From Pholiota molesta (taxonomy: Eukaryota > Basidiomycota > Agaricomycetes > Agaricales > Strophariaceae): a stretch of DNA of 64,000 nucleotides. Shown piece by piece: positions 1 through 9,628 of this stretch (positions within the stretch are counted from its first letter, which is position 1; each line of letters starts with the position of its first letter). The DNA is taken from contig JACGCK010000180.1 in NCBI GenBank assembly GCA_014925825.1, positions 1 to 64,000 on the forward strand, given 5' to 3'. The notes under the pieces are model-generated. The model was not told where the DNA came from. It did no database searches and saw only the letters and a list, made by a program, of their open reading frames with translations. A program made the position numbers and the translations under genes.

Positions 1-522
1 CATGTGGACACATCCGTGCCGGATGGGGCCTTCGCCATGTAGACATTGATGACCTAAACACCACCTTTTAGTACCCCCCATGGTCGCATACGCTGGAATA
101 GATTATCGGAACATACACCGGGATGGTAAACAGCCTGGCTGGCCTGGATACAATGGTCGAACCTGCAGCGACCGTGGCTGTAGTAGCACGGAGAGTGGAG
201 TATGCAGAGTTGTAGCACCTAAAGTCAGCGCTCGTCACATCGGTGACCTATTGTTTTTATTGTATGAGTCTAGAGCTAAGGAGGCCGTAGAGAAAAACTC
301 ACAGGAGCGTTGCTCTGGAAGTTGTTAGTCTGCCTCACATCACTCCAGGCTGGAGTAACAGCACCATTGGGCGATGAGGGAGGGAAAGGTATCTGACACA
401 ATTCACTCATTTTTTAGCTTCCTGCTCGAGAATCATAGTGAATTGAACGGAACGTACAGTGTGATGAAGCAAGAGTTGCAAAAGAGAGCAACACCGCCGT
501 AAGGATCTTGCCAGAAAACATC
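1..522 (-). pseudogene. AA9 lytic polysaccharide monooxygenase paralogue, frameshifted, 3' part outside window
   Basis: This is a second AA9 (former GH61) copper monooxygenase, homologous exon by exon to the intact gene at 1464-2715. Exon 1 (522 downward) encodes a signal peptide ending in ALASSH, so the copper-brace His would become residue 1 after cleavage. The first intron falls at the same place as in the intact copy. Exon 2 carries one extra base near 371 (IA then NG needs a frame change), which brings a stop shortly after. Exon 3 lacks one base near 153, just before the region that should read as the YHPG copper-ligand motif. The last visible exon (to base 1) still encodes the VYMAKAPSG segment. 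Two independent indels suggest a pseudogene. Sequencing error is the alternative, and reads would settle it. The gene continues left of the window. Confidence 0.8.
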
Positions 523-1190
523 TTGAGGATTACTAAAATGGTTCAGTGAATCTTGTTTTGAAAGTGCTTTCCGAGCGCCATCTTATAGTCGCGGAAAGAG
601 CTCTCGAAAATACACTTCCATGCATATAACTTTTGACCTAGTGTCGCCATGATGGATTCGAGTGGATTCGTCATCTCCCTGACCTTCTTTTCTCTCCGTG
701 CGCTATTTTAAAGCACCTTTCCGTCCAATAGGAGCTCGTTCATAATACTGGGTCTCCGAGATCTTGACGAAACCGAGGCCATGTGGCAAAGCTTCACCCT
801 AAAACCTCTCGGTTCCTAAGCAGTCCAAACGGAAAGGGATATTCCTCGGGCTCCACGAGTGGTAAAAAAGCAGCAGTTGGGGTTTTGAAATAGCATTTGG
901 ATTGAAGGCGGGTCAGAATTGCGGGATTATAAGAAGATGGACAGGTCACAAGGAGTCTGCAGTGAGCTTCGTGTATACATGGGTGCAAGTAATCAGCAAG
1001 AGGTGTTGAAGAGAGTAGACTCGGAAGAGAGTTGAGGTTAAATTTCGGAACAGGCGGTCCGGATGCGCGTTTTTAAAGCTACCGTATGTAACACTGTAAC
1101 CGTAGGGAAGACTTAAGTACAACGTGCTGTGGGCTTAAAGTAGGTCATGCTTTCCATTGCGTATATAATAGCTAGGGAGAAGTTTAGTGG
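1..1190. repeat. Tandem segmental duplication, copy 1 (AA9 gene plus upstream region)
   Basis: This stretch aligns in direct orientation with about 2190-3460, covering the AA9 5' exons and about 700 bp of upstream DNA. Shared non-coding landmarks are the CCGAGATCTTGACGAA block (757 and 2948) and the CAAC.TGCTGTG.GCTT block (1121 and 3389). The repeat unit is about 2.2 kb. Divergence is substantial, so the event is old. Confidence 0.75.
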
Positions 1191-1463
1191 CCCCGTCTAC
1201 GAAGTTCGACCAGATAGTCTAATCAGTCTTTGAGCTTCGAAATATCAAAAGAGAAATTCAAGCAGGAAGTGAGATACGATTCAGATACGCTGATCTTAGG
1301 GTCTAGGTGCCAATTTATGAACTAGAGGGAAAAAGGTAATGAATGGGTCAAGATGGATACAGACAGCACGACTAAAAGTACAACATCCGATATTATTCGG
1401 ATAGTTTAGATTCGGGTTACATGGGGTTCTATTGAATGCCAATTATCGGCACTAATGAACCTT
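523..1463. other. Intergenic: 5' region of the AA9 pseudogene, then 3' flank of the intact AA9 gene
   Basis: There is no coding potential I can defend. The part from about 523 to 1190 is a diverged copy of the region upstream of the intact AA9 gene (about 2716-3460). Shared blocks include an ATTGG box followed by a TTTAAAATA box on the minus strand (about 705-732) and a CCGAGATCTTGACGAA block near 757. These are the likely remains of the promoter of the broken copy. Confidence 0.6.
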
Positions 1464-2715
1464 TCACCCAGACCAGACAGCCTATTGGGAAAATATAGAA
1501 TTAGATTACCGTGCAGATATAATAAGATTAACAAAAATTACTCACAGGTCCTGGTTGAACGTAAGTGGCAGGAATGGCTAATAAAAAATAGGAACGTTAT
1601 CCGTTAGAAATTGACCTATGAACTGTTTCCCATGATTAGCTTACGGTAGTAGATGTCGATCAAGATTCCGGGTTCCTATAGGGAATAGAATTCAAATCCT
1701 GTTAAAAATCAATGGGATTCAACGTCTCACATTTCCAGTGTAGACTCCTGGGATGGCGACAAGAGGTCCCGGGGTGCCGCTCCCACCGCCGACAACGTTG
1801 ACCTGCGCACAGCTGAGGTAGAATTGAGCTAGAACAACAAGATCAGTATATTTATCGTAGAGAGTCAAATTAGTAGCTTACCGCCTCCGAAAGTCGATGC
1901 GACGTGCAAGGCAATTTGCTCAACACGGACGAGGTACTGGCCAGAAGGAAGGGCCGTGGGGATGTTGAAGCTGTAGGACAGAGCATCTAAACGACGAAAT
2001 CGATGCTTAGAAGGGATCCAGTCGTGACAGATAAAACAGCATATAATCACTTTGAGAAGGGAAGGTGATGGTAGTTCCGCCGTCAGTAACTGCAGAGATT
2101 TCGTAAACCTATATCATAGCATTGGGAAACACAACGTCAGTTGAAAGAAATCGAAGTTCAAGGAGACACTTATTACCTTGAACCAAACGGAGCCGCTTCC
2201 ATCCCAGCCGGTCACGTTGCTGGGGGCCTTGGCCATGTAGATGTTTACAACCTGATGTTCAGAATTAAGCACCGACTATCCTTCGTCGTCAGAGATATCA
2301 CTGAGACGTACACCGGGGTGATAAACGGGTCCGTTAGCCTGGATGCCGATAGAGGATCCAGCAGAGACGGTGGCTGTGGCAGGCTCATAGGTGGGGAAGT
2401 CAGAGTTGTAGCATCTCAAGTCAGAACTAGTAACATCGGTGACCTGTTGTTTTTTTAATAATGAATTTAGATTTGAGGCGTCAGTGGATAAAAGCTTACA
2501 GGGGCATTACTGTCGTAGTTGTTTGTCTGCCTCACATTGGCCCATGCGGCTGTAACGACGCCATTGGAAATGAAAGAGGGAAAGGTGTCTAATGAATCGA
2601 GTTGCGTCTTTTAGCAGCGATTCGAGAAAGACGAGAAAGAGATTGACGTACAGTGGGCCGAGGCCAGAGTTGCGAAAGACAGCAACGCCGCAGAAAGGAT
2701 ATTGTTAGAGAGCAT
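1464..2715 (-). CDS. AA9 lytic polysaccharide monooxygenase, intact, secreted
   Basis: Secreted copper enzyme that oxidatively cleaves cellulose or related glucans. Ten exons: complement(join(1464..1481,1546..1577,1645..1675,1731..1828,1882..1986,2051..2108,2177..2251,2312..2443,2500..2588,2652..2715)). They sum to 702 nt, in frame, giving 233 residues. Residues 1-20 are a signal peptide. Cleavage exposes His21 as the N-terminal histidine-brace residue, which fixes the start at 2715. The second copper ligand is His93 in YHPG and the axial ligand is Tyr178 in AQFY. Gln176 sits at the usual second-sphere position, and Cys62 and Cys181 can form the conserved disulfide. The C-terminus ends in PGPAVWSG, the normal catalytic-domain end, so there is no linker or CBM1. 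Nine introns in 1.25 kb is dense even for this family. The regioselectivity (C1 or C4) cannot be read from this. Confidence 0.95.
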
Positions 2716-2893
2716 GCTGAGGATCGCTAGAGGAGTGTAGTTCACCTTGTTCTGAATATGTTTCGCAATTGCAAGTGCCATTTTATACTCGCAAAAAACG
2801 ATACTCAAAAAAAAAACTTGAGGCATGTAACATTTGCTCTGGCGTCATCGTCGTATTTTCGTCGTATTCCTGAGCTTCTTTTATCGCTGCGCA

Positions 2894-2923
2894 CTTATTT
2901 AAAGAGTCTCCATGCCCAATAGG
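2894..2923 (-). promoter_or_regulatory. Putative core promoter of the AA9 gene
   Basis: Read on the minus strand, an ATTGG (inverted CCAAT) box is followed about 12 bases later by TTTAAATAAG, a TATA-like box, about 180 bp before the start codon. The same pair, with the same order and spacing, sits upstream of the duplicated AA9 pseudogene (about 705-732). That conservation in an otherwise diverged flank is the main evidence. No transcription start site is known. Confidence 0.4.
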
Positions 2924-3161
2924 AACTTGTCTCTGGTACTAGCTCTCCGAGATCTTGACGAAGTTGAAGACATGTGCCAAAATTGCAGGCTAAAGATTTT
3001 CGGCAGCCTAAACGCTCAATCGGAAAGGGATATTTCTCGGTCTTCAACAGGCTCTAAAAGTAGTTCAAAAGCATGAACTCACATTGAGAAATGGTATTTT
3101 GGTCGAGAAGAGGCCCGAGACGCCGCATTTAAGAAGGGAACAAGGTCACAGGGGATCGAAA

Positions 3162-3384
3162 ATCGGCACCGTGAAATGCAAGCGCAAGAGGTAAAACAGG
3201 CAATTGTTCGGAAAGGATGGTTTGAATAGGCATACTGTTAAGCTACAGACGCAGAAAAGCCCTTGATCACCAGGGAATCAAAACTCGGCACCGTGAATAT
3301 CCAAGCGCAGGAGGTGAAATAGGCAGATGTTCGGAAAGGAAGGTCTGCATATGCATATTGATAAGCGATAGGCCCAGAAAAGCC
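3162..3384. repeat. About 121-bp imperfect tandem repeat, two units
   Basis: Unit 1 is about 3162-3264 and unit 2 about 3283-3384. Both start with CTCGGCACCGTGAA or a one-base variant, contain GTTCGGAAAGGA, and end with CAGAAAAGCCC. They lie about 450-670 bp upstream of the AA9 start codon, so they may alter upstream regulatory spacing. No function is shown. Confidence 0.7.
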
Positions 3385-3464
3385 CGTACAACATGCTGTG
3401 AGCTTCAAATACGCCATACTTTGCGGCACGTCATTGGCGGATATAACAGGTAAGGAGTTTAATC

Positions 3465-4117
3465 CTTGAATTCAGAATTTTGCTTGAAATCTTACGCCGC
3501 GGCCCAATTCAACGCCAAAATAATACGAATCCAGCTCGAGTTCGAAACGGTTTCAGCGACACCCTTCAGCAAGAGGAAGAAAGGACAGGGTATGGAGTTC
3601 CGAAGAGTTCCGACCTGCCAGTGAAAAGAGATATCGTCATCTAGGAATTGGAAGGGCATTGGGTCGGGCATTTTTGTCGCACAAATCGACTCCTCGGATG
3701 TTCATGTTGCGCGTATGACATCAGTAACGGTGGCATCGGGAGCATCGATGCCAAACCTAGCGGTAAAGTCCTCACAGGCTGTTGAATCAACAAGAAACCT
3801 TCAAATTTCGAACCGAACAATCTTGAGAGAGACGAGTCAGACCAAAGTCAGACGACAGCTGACAAGTTCGAAGGAGTATTATGAAAAATGGATGGAGGCA
3901 TGAGGCGACTCAGCAAGAGCCATGAGTTCAACTTGAACAAAGAAACGAGTTCAATCGGTAGTCAGAGATATGGGGTTCAAACCAAGTTGCCAGTGACGAG
4001 CGTCGAGACGGGAGGTTCATTAGAGGTGCGTACTTGTTTGGTCACTCAGAATCGGTCACTGCTCTTGAGTTCATGATCATCCTCACCCTGTGGATATTCA
4101 GGTATTTTACTTCACGC
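3465..4117. other. Intergenic, nothing recognised
   Basis: About 650 bp between the AA9 upstream region and the tRNA. Two short overlapping plus-strand open frames (3715-3903, 3888-4076) show no protein-like signature or splice support. Confidence 0.5.
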
Positions 4118-4247
4118 GGTAAGATGGCCGAGCGGTCTAAGGCGCCAGACTAAGGATCAGAGCATTGGATGCTCACCAGTATCGGTACCACATACCGATT
4201 ACGTAATCTGGTCCTCCGGGGCGAGGGTTCGAATCCCTCTCTTATCA
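4118..4247 (+). tRNA. tRNA-Leu (AAG) with a 50-nt intron
   Basis: Seven-base acceptor arms GGTAAGA and TCTTATC pair with one G-T wobble, followed by discriminator A at 4247. The anticodon stem CCAGA/TCTGG (4145-4149 and 4207-4211) encloses a loop whose anticodon AAG lies at 4152-4154. A canonical 37/38 intron runs from 4156 to 4205. The long variable arm (CCTCCGGGG region) and the T-arm GAGGGTTCGAATCCCTC are typical of class II tRNA-Leu. A T-run from 4249 serves as Pol III terminator. The intron can form two perfect hairpins, 4160-4174 (GAGCAT/ATGCTC) and 4181-4199 (ATCGGTA/TACCGAT). Confidence 0.95.
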
Positions 4248-4248
4248 G

Positions 4249-4268
4249 TTCTTTTTGCCTTTTTTGCG
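4249..4268 (+). terminator. RNA polymerase III terminator
   Basis: Two T-runs (five and six T) start two bases after the end of the tRNA-Leu, as expected for Pol III termination. Confidence 0.75.
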
Positions 4269-4296
4269 TTGGATGAATGAGCGCGAAGAGCCCGAA

Positions 4297-4440
4297 ATCG
4301 TCGTGGACTCGTGGTGCCTCTTTCGATTTTTTTAAATCGAATAAATTGGATTGTTGCTCATGCTGGAACTCTGGCGGCGGGGCAGCAGACAGCGAATCAC
4401 CAAAGTGATCAATCGATCATACGCGGTGACGTCGGTGCCA
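4297..4440 (+). repeat. Tail repeat, copy 1, downstream of tRNA-Leu
   Basis: This segment starts with GAAGAGCCCGAAATCGTCGT and ends with a block reading CACCAAAGTGATCAATCGA then TCATACGCGGTGACGTCGGTG. The same order of blocks recurs at 5823-5987, there directly after a tRNA-like T-arm/acceptor end. The arrangement (tRNA-like head, shared tail) is like a tRNA-derived SINE or a small segmental duplication. Confidence 0.6.
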
Positions 4441-4491
4441 AAGTCACGGTCGCGACGCACTAATAATTGCTGCTAAGCGTCAGCGATCTCG

Positions 4492-5709
4492 TTGGCCTCC
4501 GCAACGGGGAGGTACTTAACTGTAAACGTGAAGTCTTTGCCTGGTCAGATTTTGAAGGTATATTTTCCGTTATATATAGATATTAATTTTACTTATTGGT
4601 ATATTTTCAGACGCAGAATGAAAGGACCCTGTTTCTTTCTGCAGCTGTCGAAAATATGGTTCGCTCTACAGCCAAAAAAAAGAAAGATCGCAGACAAGAA
4701 GCTCTTGCCAAGGAAGAGGAATATCAGAGATTGTATCGAGTAAGTTTGACAACTACATGACTATCTGTAAGGTACATTCAAGATATAGAACGATCCCACT
4801 GTTACCAATTCATCAGACAAAGCCAATTTATTTGGTCTTTCACGGACGGAATACCTGTTGGTTCAATCGCATCTTCGTTCCGCAGAGCACGTACTGCGAG
4901 AGTGTCACGATAATGGACTGTTTCAAGAATTTCTCATATGCATGACTTCCGACGCAAAAATTTATGAAAACACGACCGCTCAGGTCAATCGTTTGTTGAG
5001 GCAGGCGACAGAAGAGACAAAGGACAAAGGATATCCTCGTATTCTTGATTTCTTCCAGGCTGTGACATCAAAGCTCGAGAAACCCACGGAGCTCTCATCA
5101 GGCTTTTGTCGAAACTCACCGATGCAAAAACGAAGATCAGGCGTGTTGCCAAACGAGATTTCAGTTAGGCAAATAATCGGTCTTCCGCTTGACCACAGAC
5201 CTCTACCAAAAACTCCAAAGCAAGAAACCGTTGGCGACATACATCAACATATTACTCAGAATTGCCCAGAGAGTGACCCTGATTTGACTGGCTATGAGTT
5301 ATGTGCATGAGCGCTCTCCTGGCATATGGATGGATGTCTCGAACTTGAAATTCCTTCGCCTGCCTTGTTGCTTTACAAGTAACCAATCAGGTAAGACTTT
5401 TTACTTTTTTTTACTTTGGGAACGCTGCGCGAACAAGTTTTCCAGCCAGCGGGCCATGGGCAGCTTAACAACCTCAAGGCCGAATGTGTCTGTACCCGTC
5501 GTAAACTTGGAGGAAGACGAAGCAGACATTTTAAATGTCCCTTTCCCAGATCTCAAGTTTGCGTTGCTTCAGCAATACTTAAATCCGATCTTTCAGGACC
5601 AAATGATGGTTACACGAGAGTGCGTATATATTCCTATATTCCTTGCTGTAGACACTCATAATTTGCAATAGGCTAATGTCTTGGAAGGATCGAGTTCTTT
5701 GACTAGGTA
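4492..5709 (+). CDS. Unrecognised protein, probable multi-exon gene, ends uncertain
   Basis: I do not recognise a family. A protein-like reading follows splice sites. One exon begins after the AG at 4611-4612 (reading TQNERTLFLS), continues through a lysine/arginine-rich segment, and ends at GTAAGT near 4740. A second exon starts after an AG near 4790 (NDPTVTNSSDKANL) and stays open to a stop at about 5310, hydrophilic and helix-prone with an FLQEF-like core. A further open segment (about 5452-5655) reads GSLTTSRPNVSVPVVNLEED and then a leucine-rich stretch. How it joins to the previous exon is unclear. No ATG could be fixed: the upstream frame is open from 4492 but begins with TTG. It may be a real small gene or the remains of one. 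It lies between two copies of a tail repeat, so it may have been carried by duplication. Confidence 0.4.
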
Positions 5710-5794
5710 GGAGAAAGCACAAGCGGTAGGCATAGAATCCTTCATTCGCGTTGTAGACAATGGAATTCGAACGCCAGAGATATGGCTAGCCAGA

Positions 5795-5822
5795 GGCGTG
5801 GGTTCGAACCCCACTCTCATTG
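5795..5822 (+). other. tRNA-like 3' end (T-arm plus acceptor strand), probable tRNA remnant or SINE head
   Basis: A perfect T-arm, GTGGG-TTCGAAC-CCCAC (5798-5814), is followed by seven bases TCTCATT and a G discriminator, as in the 3' half of a class II tRNA. I find no matching 5' acceptor strand or D-arm upstream, so this is not a full tRNA gene. The sequence right after it (from 5823) matches the sequence downstream of the true tRNA-Leu. Confidence 0.5.
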
Positions 5823-5987
5823 AAGAGCCCGACATCGTCGTGGTGTTTGAGCTGGAGCTGTGGCGGCGGGGCTGCAGCATAGTCTCCTAAAACAGACCTT
5901 ATAAATCAAATGATAATCGATTTGATATAATTGCAGCTTTAAATCACCAAAGTGATCAATCGAATCATACGCGATGACGTCGGTGCC
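5823..5987 (+). repeat. Tail repeat, copy 2
   Basis: Counterpart of 4297-4440, with the blocks GAAGAGCCCGACATCGTCGT, GTGGCGGCGGGGC, CACCAAAGTGATCAATCGA and TGACGTCGGTGCC in the same order. An insertion of AT-rich DNA (about 5885-5945) separates two of the blocks. It ends about 100 bp before the start of the HAD-family gene, so it overlaps that gene's promoter. Confidence 0.6.
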
Positions 5988-6083
5988 GATGCGCGATGTC
6001 ATCTTCAAGATAAAAACGCCTGTCCCCTGCATTATACCTCAACACATTCAATAATCCTTCCACCCACCGCCTCTAAATCTATC

Positions 6084-7194
6084 ATGTCCAGCTCATCTGC
6101 ATCAACCAAAAAGCTCACTGACCACAAGGTCCTCATCTTCGACGTATACGGCACCCTCGCAGTGAGTGCCTTCCTCCTCACCCTTTGCACCTCGTACTAT
6201 CTCCAGTCTAAACTTATACGCTCTCGCTTTCTGCATTGCTTCTACTTAGGACTGGGAGTCGGGAATATTCACTGCGCTCCAGCCGCTCCTCGCGCGCTAT
6301 CCCGCATCCAAGAACTGGACGCGCGCCGAGGCCCTGTCCGCATTCATGTCGGTGGAGGGCGATCTCCAGGCGCAGTACCCAGACATGCTGTACAACGAGC
6401 TCCTAGCAAAGTTGCACGCGACCTTGGAGGAGCGGATCAAGGCGCTGTCTGGGCGTGGCGGGCAGGAAAGTATCAGTGCAACGCTGGCGACCACAGATCC
6501 CGCAGCCGCCTCGACCGCCGATGCCGGCGCATCAACCTCTGCTGCAGGCGCAACCGCGCTGGGGGACGAGGACGCGCACACGGCGTTCGGCAACTCGATC
6601 CAGCACTGGCCCGTGTTCCCCGACACCGTCGACGCGCTGCGCCGCCTCGCGCCGCACTTCAAGCTCGTCGTGCTCTCCAACGTCGACCGCCAGTCCTTCC
6701 GCTACACGCACAGACTCCTCGCCGAAGGCCCCTCCGAGGCCGTCGCGAACGTGACCTCCCAGCTCCAGACGTACACCTTCCCCGGCCCGAACCCGCACAG
6801 ATACTGGCACCCACAGGCCGCGCCGGGCTCCAGGTCGCCCTTCACCCTCATCATGACCGCGCAGGACACGGGGTGCTACAAGCCCGCGCTGGGCGGGTTC
6901 CGCGCGGCCCTCGATTACTTCGCGTCCCAGCCAGCGCTCTTCGGGGACCTGCAGGCTGGGCTGGGGCCAGGCGAGCAGGTCAGGGACAAGGTGCTTTCGG
7001 TGGCTCAGAGCTTGCCGCACGACCACGAAGCCGCGAGCCGGCTGGGCATGCGCAGCGTGTGGATCGATCGACAGGCGGCGGTGACTTGCAATGTTGCGCC
7101 CGGGGGGCCGGGCGCGAAGCAAAAGTGGACGTGGAGGTTTGAAACGCTAGGCGAGATGGCAGATGCGGTGGAGAAGGAGCTGCAAGAGAATTAG
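6084..7194 (+). CDS. HAD-superfamily hydrolase (haloacid dehalogenase type II-like)
   Basis: Two exons, join(6084..6161,6250..7194), give 340 residues. The 88-nt intron has GTGAGT and TTAG ends. HAD motif I reads FDVYGTLA with Asp20 as the expected nucleophile. After the intron DWESG follows, the usual continuation in fungal 2-haloacid dehalogenase-like proteins. Motif II is VVLSNVDR (Ser in the second motif), motif III Lys is in CYKPALGGF, and motif IV lies around SLPHDHEAASRLGMRSVWID. The enzyme should be a soluble cytosolic hydrolase of phosphorylated or halogenated small molecules. The substrate is unknown. An Ala/Ser/Thr-rich insert between residues about 125 and 165 is not typical of the bacterial enzymes and probably forms a loop in the cap. 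The start ATG is the first in frame, and it places motif I about 20 residues in, as is usual. Confidence 0.9.
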
Positions 7195-7640
7195 TTCGTG
7201 ATTGACTGTTGACGATATAATGTACTACAGCTTCGAGTATCAGTGGATCCTGTAAGACGAATCCTGAAGGAGAATAAATTGCTTACCGAGTCTCAAAGAG
7301 GAAAAGATAGTGAATGTTAAACAGTGTAGACTCAAATCCCGACATACCTATTTTTTCTTATCACTTGAGAAAATATCAGCTCGATTTTTAACAACCACAG
7401 CCTTTATCGTGTACATATGTCATTGTCCTGATCCTCGTCGCGTAATGAGCTTGTGAATAAGATGACTCCAGCGAAGAAAGAAATGCGTTCAGACACGCGA
7501 CAAGCTTTATCTAGCAAGCCTGACATCGCCATTTAGTGATAAGTGTGCATCTGCATATGACATGCCGCCAGTTTATATGCGCGTTGATAACGGTGCTGAC
7601 AGTGATTGTCTGTCCGGCGCTGGCTGTCTTGTCAGTGAAC
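7195..7640. other. Intergenic, 3' flank of the HAD gene
   Basis: AT-rich, no gene recognised. It contains the presumed 3' UTR of the HAD gene; AATAAA-like AGAATAAATT lies at about 7270. Confidence 0.4.
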
Positions 7641-8292
7641 GACATTCGCGGTTAAGGAACAATGGATACGATATTTCAGGAGACAGGTATGCAGTCGATC
7701 TCCGAGGAAGCCAAGAAGACCGAGTGCGCATGTTCGCGTTGATACTTGGCGAGCATTTTTTTCACGCTGCTCTTTCTGTCTTGAAACTTGACGAAGCGAA
7801 TTCAAGATGACATACATTTGATTCGTCGTAGATGTAATATCATTCAGATGGGATGCACGGTTCTTCTGCATCTTCTGAGCTTTATGAAGCAAAATACATC
7901 CTTCCGTAACCTAAGCAAGGGATGTCATCAGTAAGGGTTTTCGCAACAACGCAGGATCTGGTGTCCAAAACAACCAGCGCCATCCCATCAGCTTTCCGTT
8001 CTTGACCAGAGCCCAGACGGTTCCTTCTGACTGAGGCGCCAGAAGAGTACACTGGATGGGCCACAAAGTCTGGGGTTTCACCGAGGACGCCCGGGGGCGT
8101 GCCTCTCCAAGGGTGTGATGTTCGCATCATATGGGTTTGTGGTTGGGCGGCGAGAAAGCAGAAGAACAGAAGGAAGAAGATAGGTGCGACGAGGACGTAC
8201 GTCAGGATTTTCCAGGAAAAAACGTTAGGAGGTATCCGGATCGAAGGGAGGCCGGGAAGATGTTTCCCTATAAACCGAGTGATTTGAACGCG
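7640..8292 (-). CDS. Doubtful minus-strand membrane-protein exons
   Basis: A minus-strand frame open from about 8292 to 7882 encodes a strong hydrophobic segment (ILTYVLVAPIFFLLFFCFLA) followed by a polar, proline-containing stretch. A second frame from about 7892 to 7640 reads as a hydrophilic, helix-prone segment (LHKAQKMQKNRASHLND). A plausible acceptor (TTGCTTAG) sits between them near 7907. I could not fix a start, a donor or a family, so the exon model is not given. It might belong to one gene with the small membrane exon at 8320-8596, or be chance open frame. Confidence 0.25.
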
Positions 8293-8319
8293 TTACTATC
8301 CCGCAAGGATACTTCTCCT

Positions 8320-8596
8320 TTATTTGTGGACGGATACACGGCTCTGCACTTCGATCTTGGGCTCATCGTCGTCCAGTTGCTTGCGGTATTTTTTCCAGCG
8401 CGTAACCTGTCAACGACGCGTATGTTCCAGGTGCGCTACATGACTCTTGCGTCGGTATTGTTCAAGCTGCCACGGGAATGTTGTGAAGAGGATAGCATTG
8501 GAATTCTTGATATGTCAAACATACGAACAGGAAGATGATGCCAGCAACCACAAACACAAGGAGAGGTTTTCGTTTGCTCTTGCTTGTCAACATCAT
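8320..8596 (-). CDS. Possible 52-residue single-pass membrane protein
   Basis: Complement(join(8320..8406,8525..8596)) gives 52 residues in frame. A short basic N-terminus (MMLTSKSKRKP) is followed by one hydrophobic helix (LLVFVVAGIIFLF), then a charged tail with RWKKYRKQLDDDEPKIEV. The donor GTATGT and acceptor TTGACAG are both strong, and the join falls exactly at the end of the membrane helix. I do not recognise the protein. It may instead be one exon of a longer gene that continues to the left. Confidence 0.35.
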
Positions 8597-8821
8597 TACG
8601 GTCCGTTACCCGGCTGCTAGCAGTGGAGGCGACGCTGACTCGGATGAGGCGACGTGCAGCAGTCAAGCAGCAGTCCCAAAGCAGGCCAGACCCAATCCAG
8701 ACCACACAAGTTTCTGCTGGAGACCAGAGTAAGTACAACTTCTTTGTTCAATGCACAGATCTCCGTGATCGTTTACGGAGTCCGTCTCATCACTACTTAG
8801 ATGCTGAGAACTAGCAAGAAC

Positions 8822-9628
8822 AAAACAACTCGCGAAAAAAGATCGAACTCCGGCACCTTCTAGCTTACCAATATCAATTGTACCACACGTTCAATCAACG
8901 TTCAATATATAGATAAGCGGCATTATTCGATAGAATAATAAAATGGAAAGCTACAGCAATGAGCATAGAATATTGCGACGAGGGACGGTATATTACTTAT
9001 ATTACTTCGATGGATCACAGGGGACAACCATTATGCATGCGGTGATTATGTGTGTACAAAACAGATGCGAGGGGATGAAAGAGACCAAAACGGAAAGCGA
9101 TGATGGCTGCACCCGCCTCACCGATGATTAACGATAACCGAAGCCCAACTTGTCAAAAACGCTAGACGAGCGCTGAATTCGGTGAGCGAGTGCCGCTGGG
9201 CTTGACAGATGGGACGGAGATGAGGTGGCGGAATAATGGCGAAGAGGGTGTGCAGATGTAATGGTGTGCGCCGGCCAATGCTGGTGGGAAAACGGTGTTG
9301 TGATGCGAAGACCCCCGGGGGACCCGCTGGATGACAAGACAAGGATGTGTGACATATGTCAGAAACGTATGTATGTGGATAGAAAAAGCAACATTTGGAA
9401 CATAGAAATAGATGCCAATAAATAGAGTAAAAGATATCCACGGAGAAAGTGATACAGACATAACGTTGGCCAACGTTCTGTATTCCCGCATATCTGCAAG
9501 CCCGAAGTGGAAAGGCATACCTAGTTAGTAAAACAGTTGGATAGAAGATGTGTAGTAAGAGAGCCCCAATAACCTAGACAAATAAGAAGAATCCCAAAAA
9601 TAAAACCAAGAGAATAGAAAGGAATATA
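8822..9628. other. Intergenic, nothing recognised
   Basis: About 800 bp of AT-rich sequence. The overlapping minus-strand open frames at 9118-9518 have no splice or domain support. The right part is the 3' flank of the gene at 9629-10932. Confidence 0.4.

Larger units (their letters stand above)
2190..3460. repeat. Tandem segmental duplication, copy 2
   Basis: Counterpart of the copy at 1-1190. It contains the 5' exons of the intact AA9 gene and its upstream region. Relative to copy 1 it also contains an internal about 121-bp tandem duplication (3162-3384). Confidence 0.75.

Noticed and set aside
5709..5822. A complete second tRNA gene
   Set aside because: Only the T-arm and the 3' acceptor strand are present. 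No D-arm, anticodon stem or 5' acceptor strand could be matched upstream.
5952..7142. 396-codon plus-strand frame overlapping the HAD gene
   Set aside because: It starts in the 5' UTR, reads through the intron and continues out of frame as an Arg/Ala-rich shadow. The spliced HAD reading has all four motifs.
9118..9518. Overlapping minus-strand frames with hydrophobic stretches
   Set aside because: Three frames overlap with similar length, which points to chance. No splice sites connect them to the gene at 9629.
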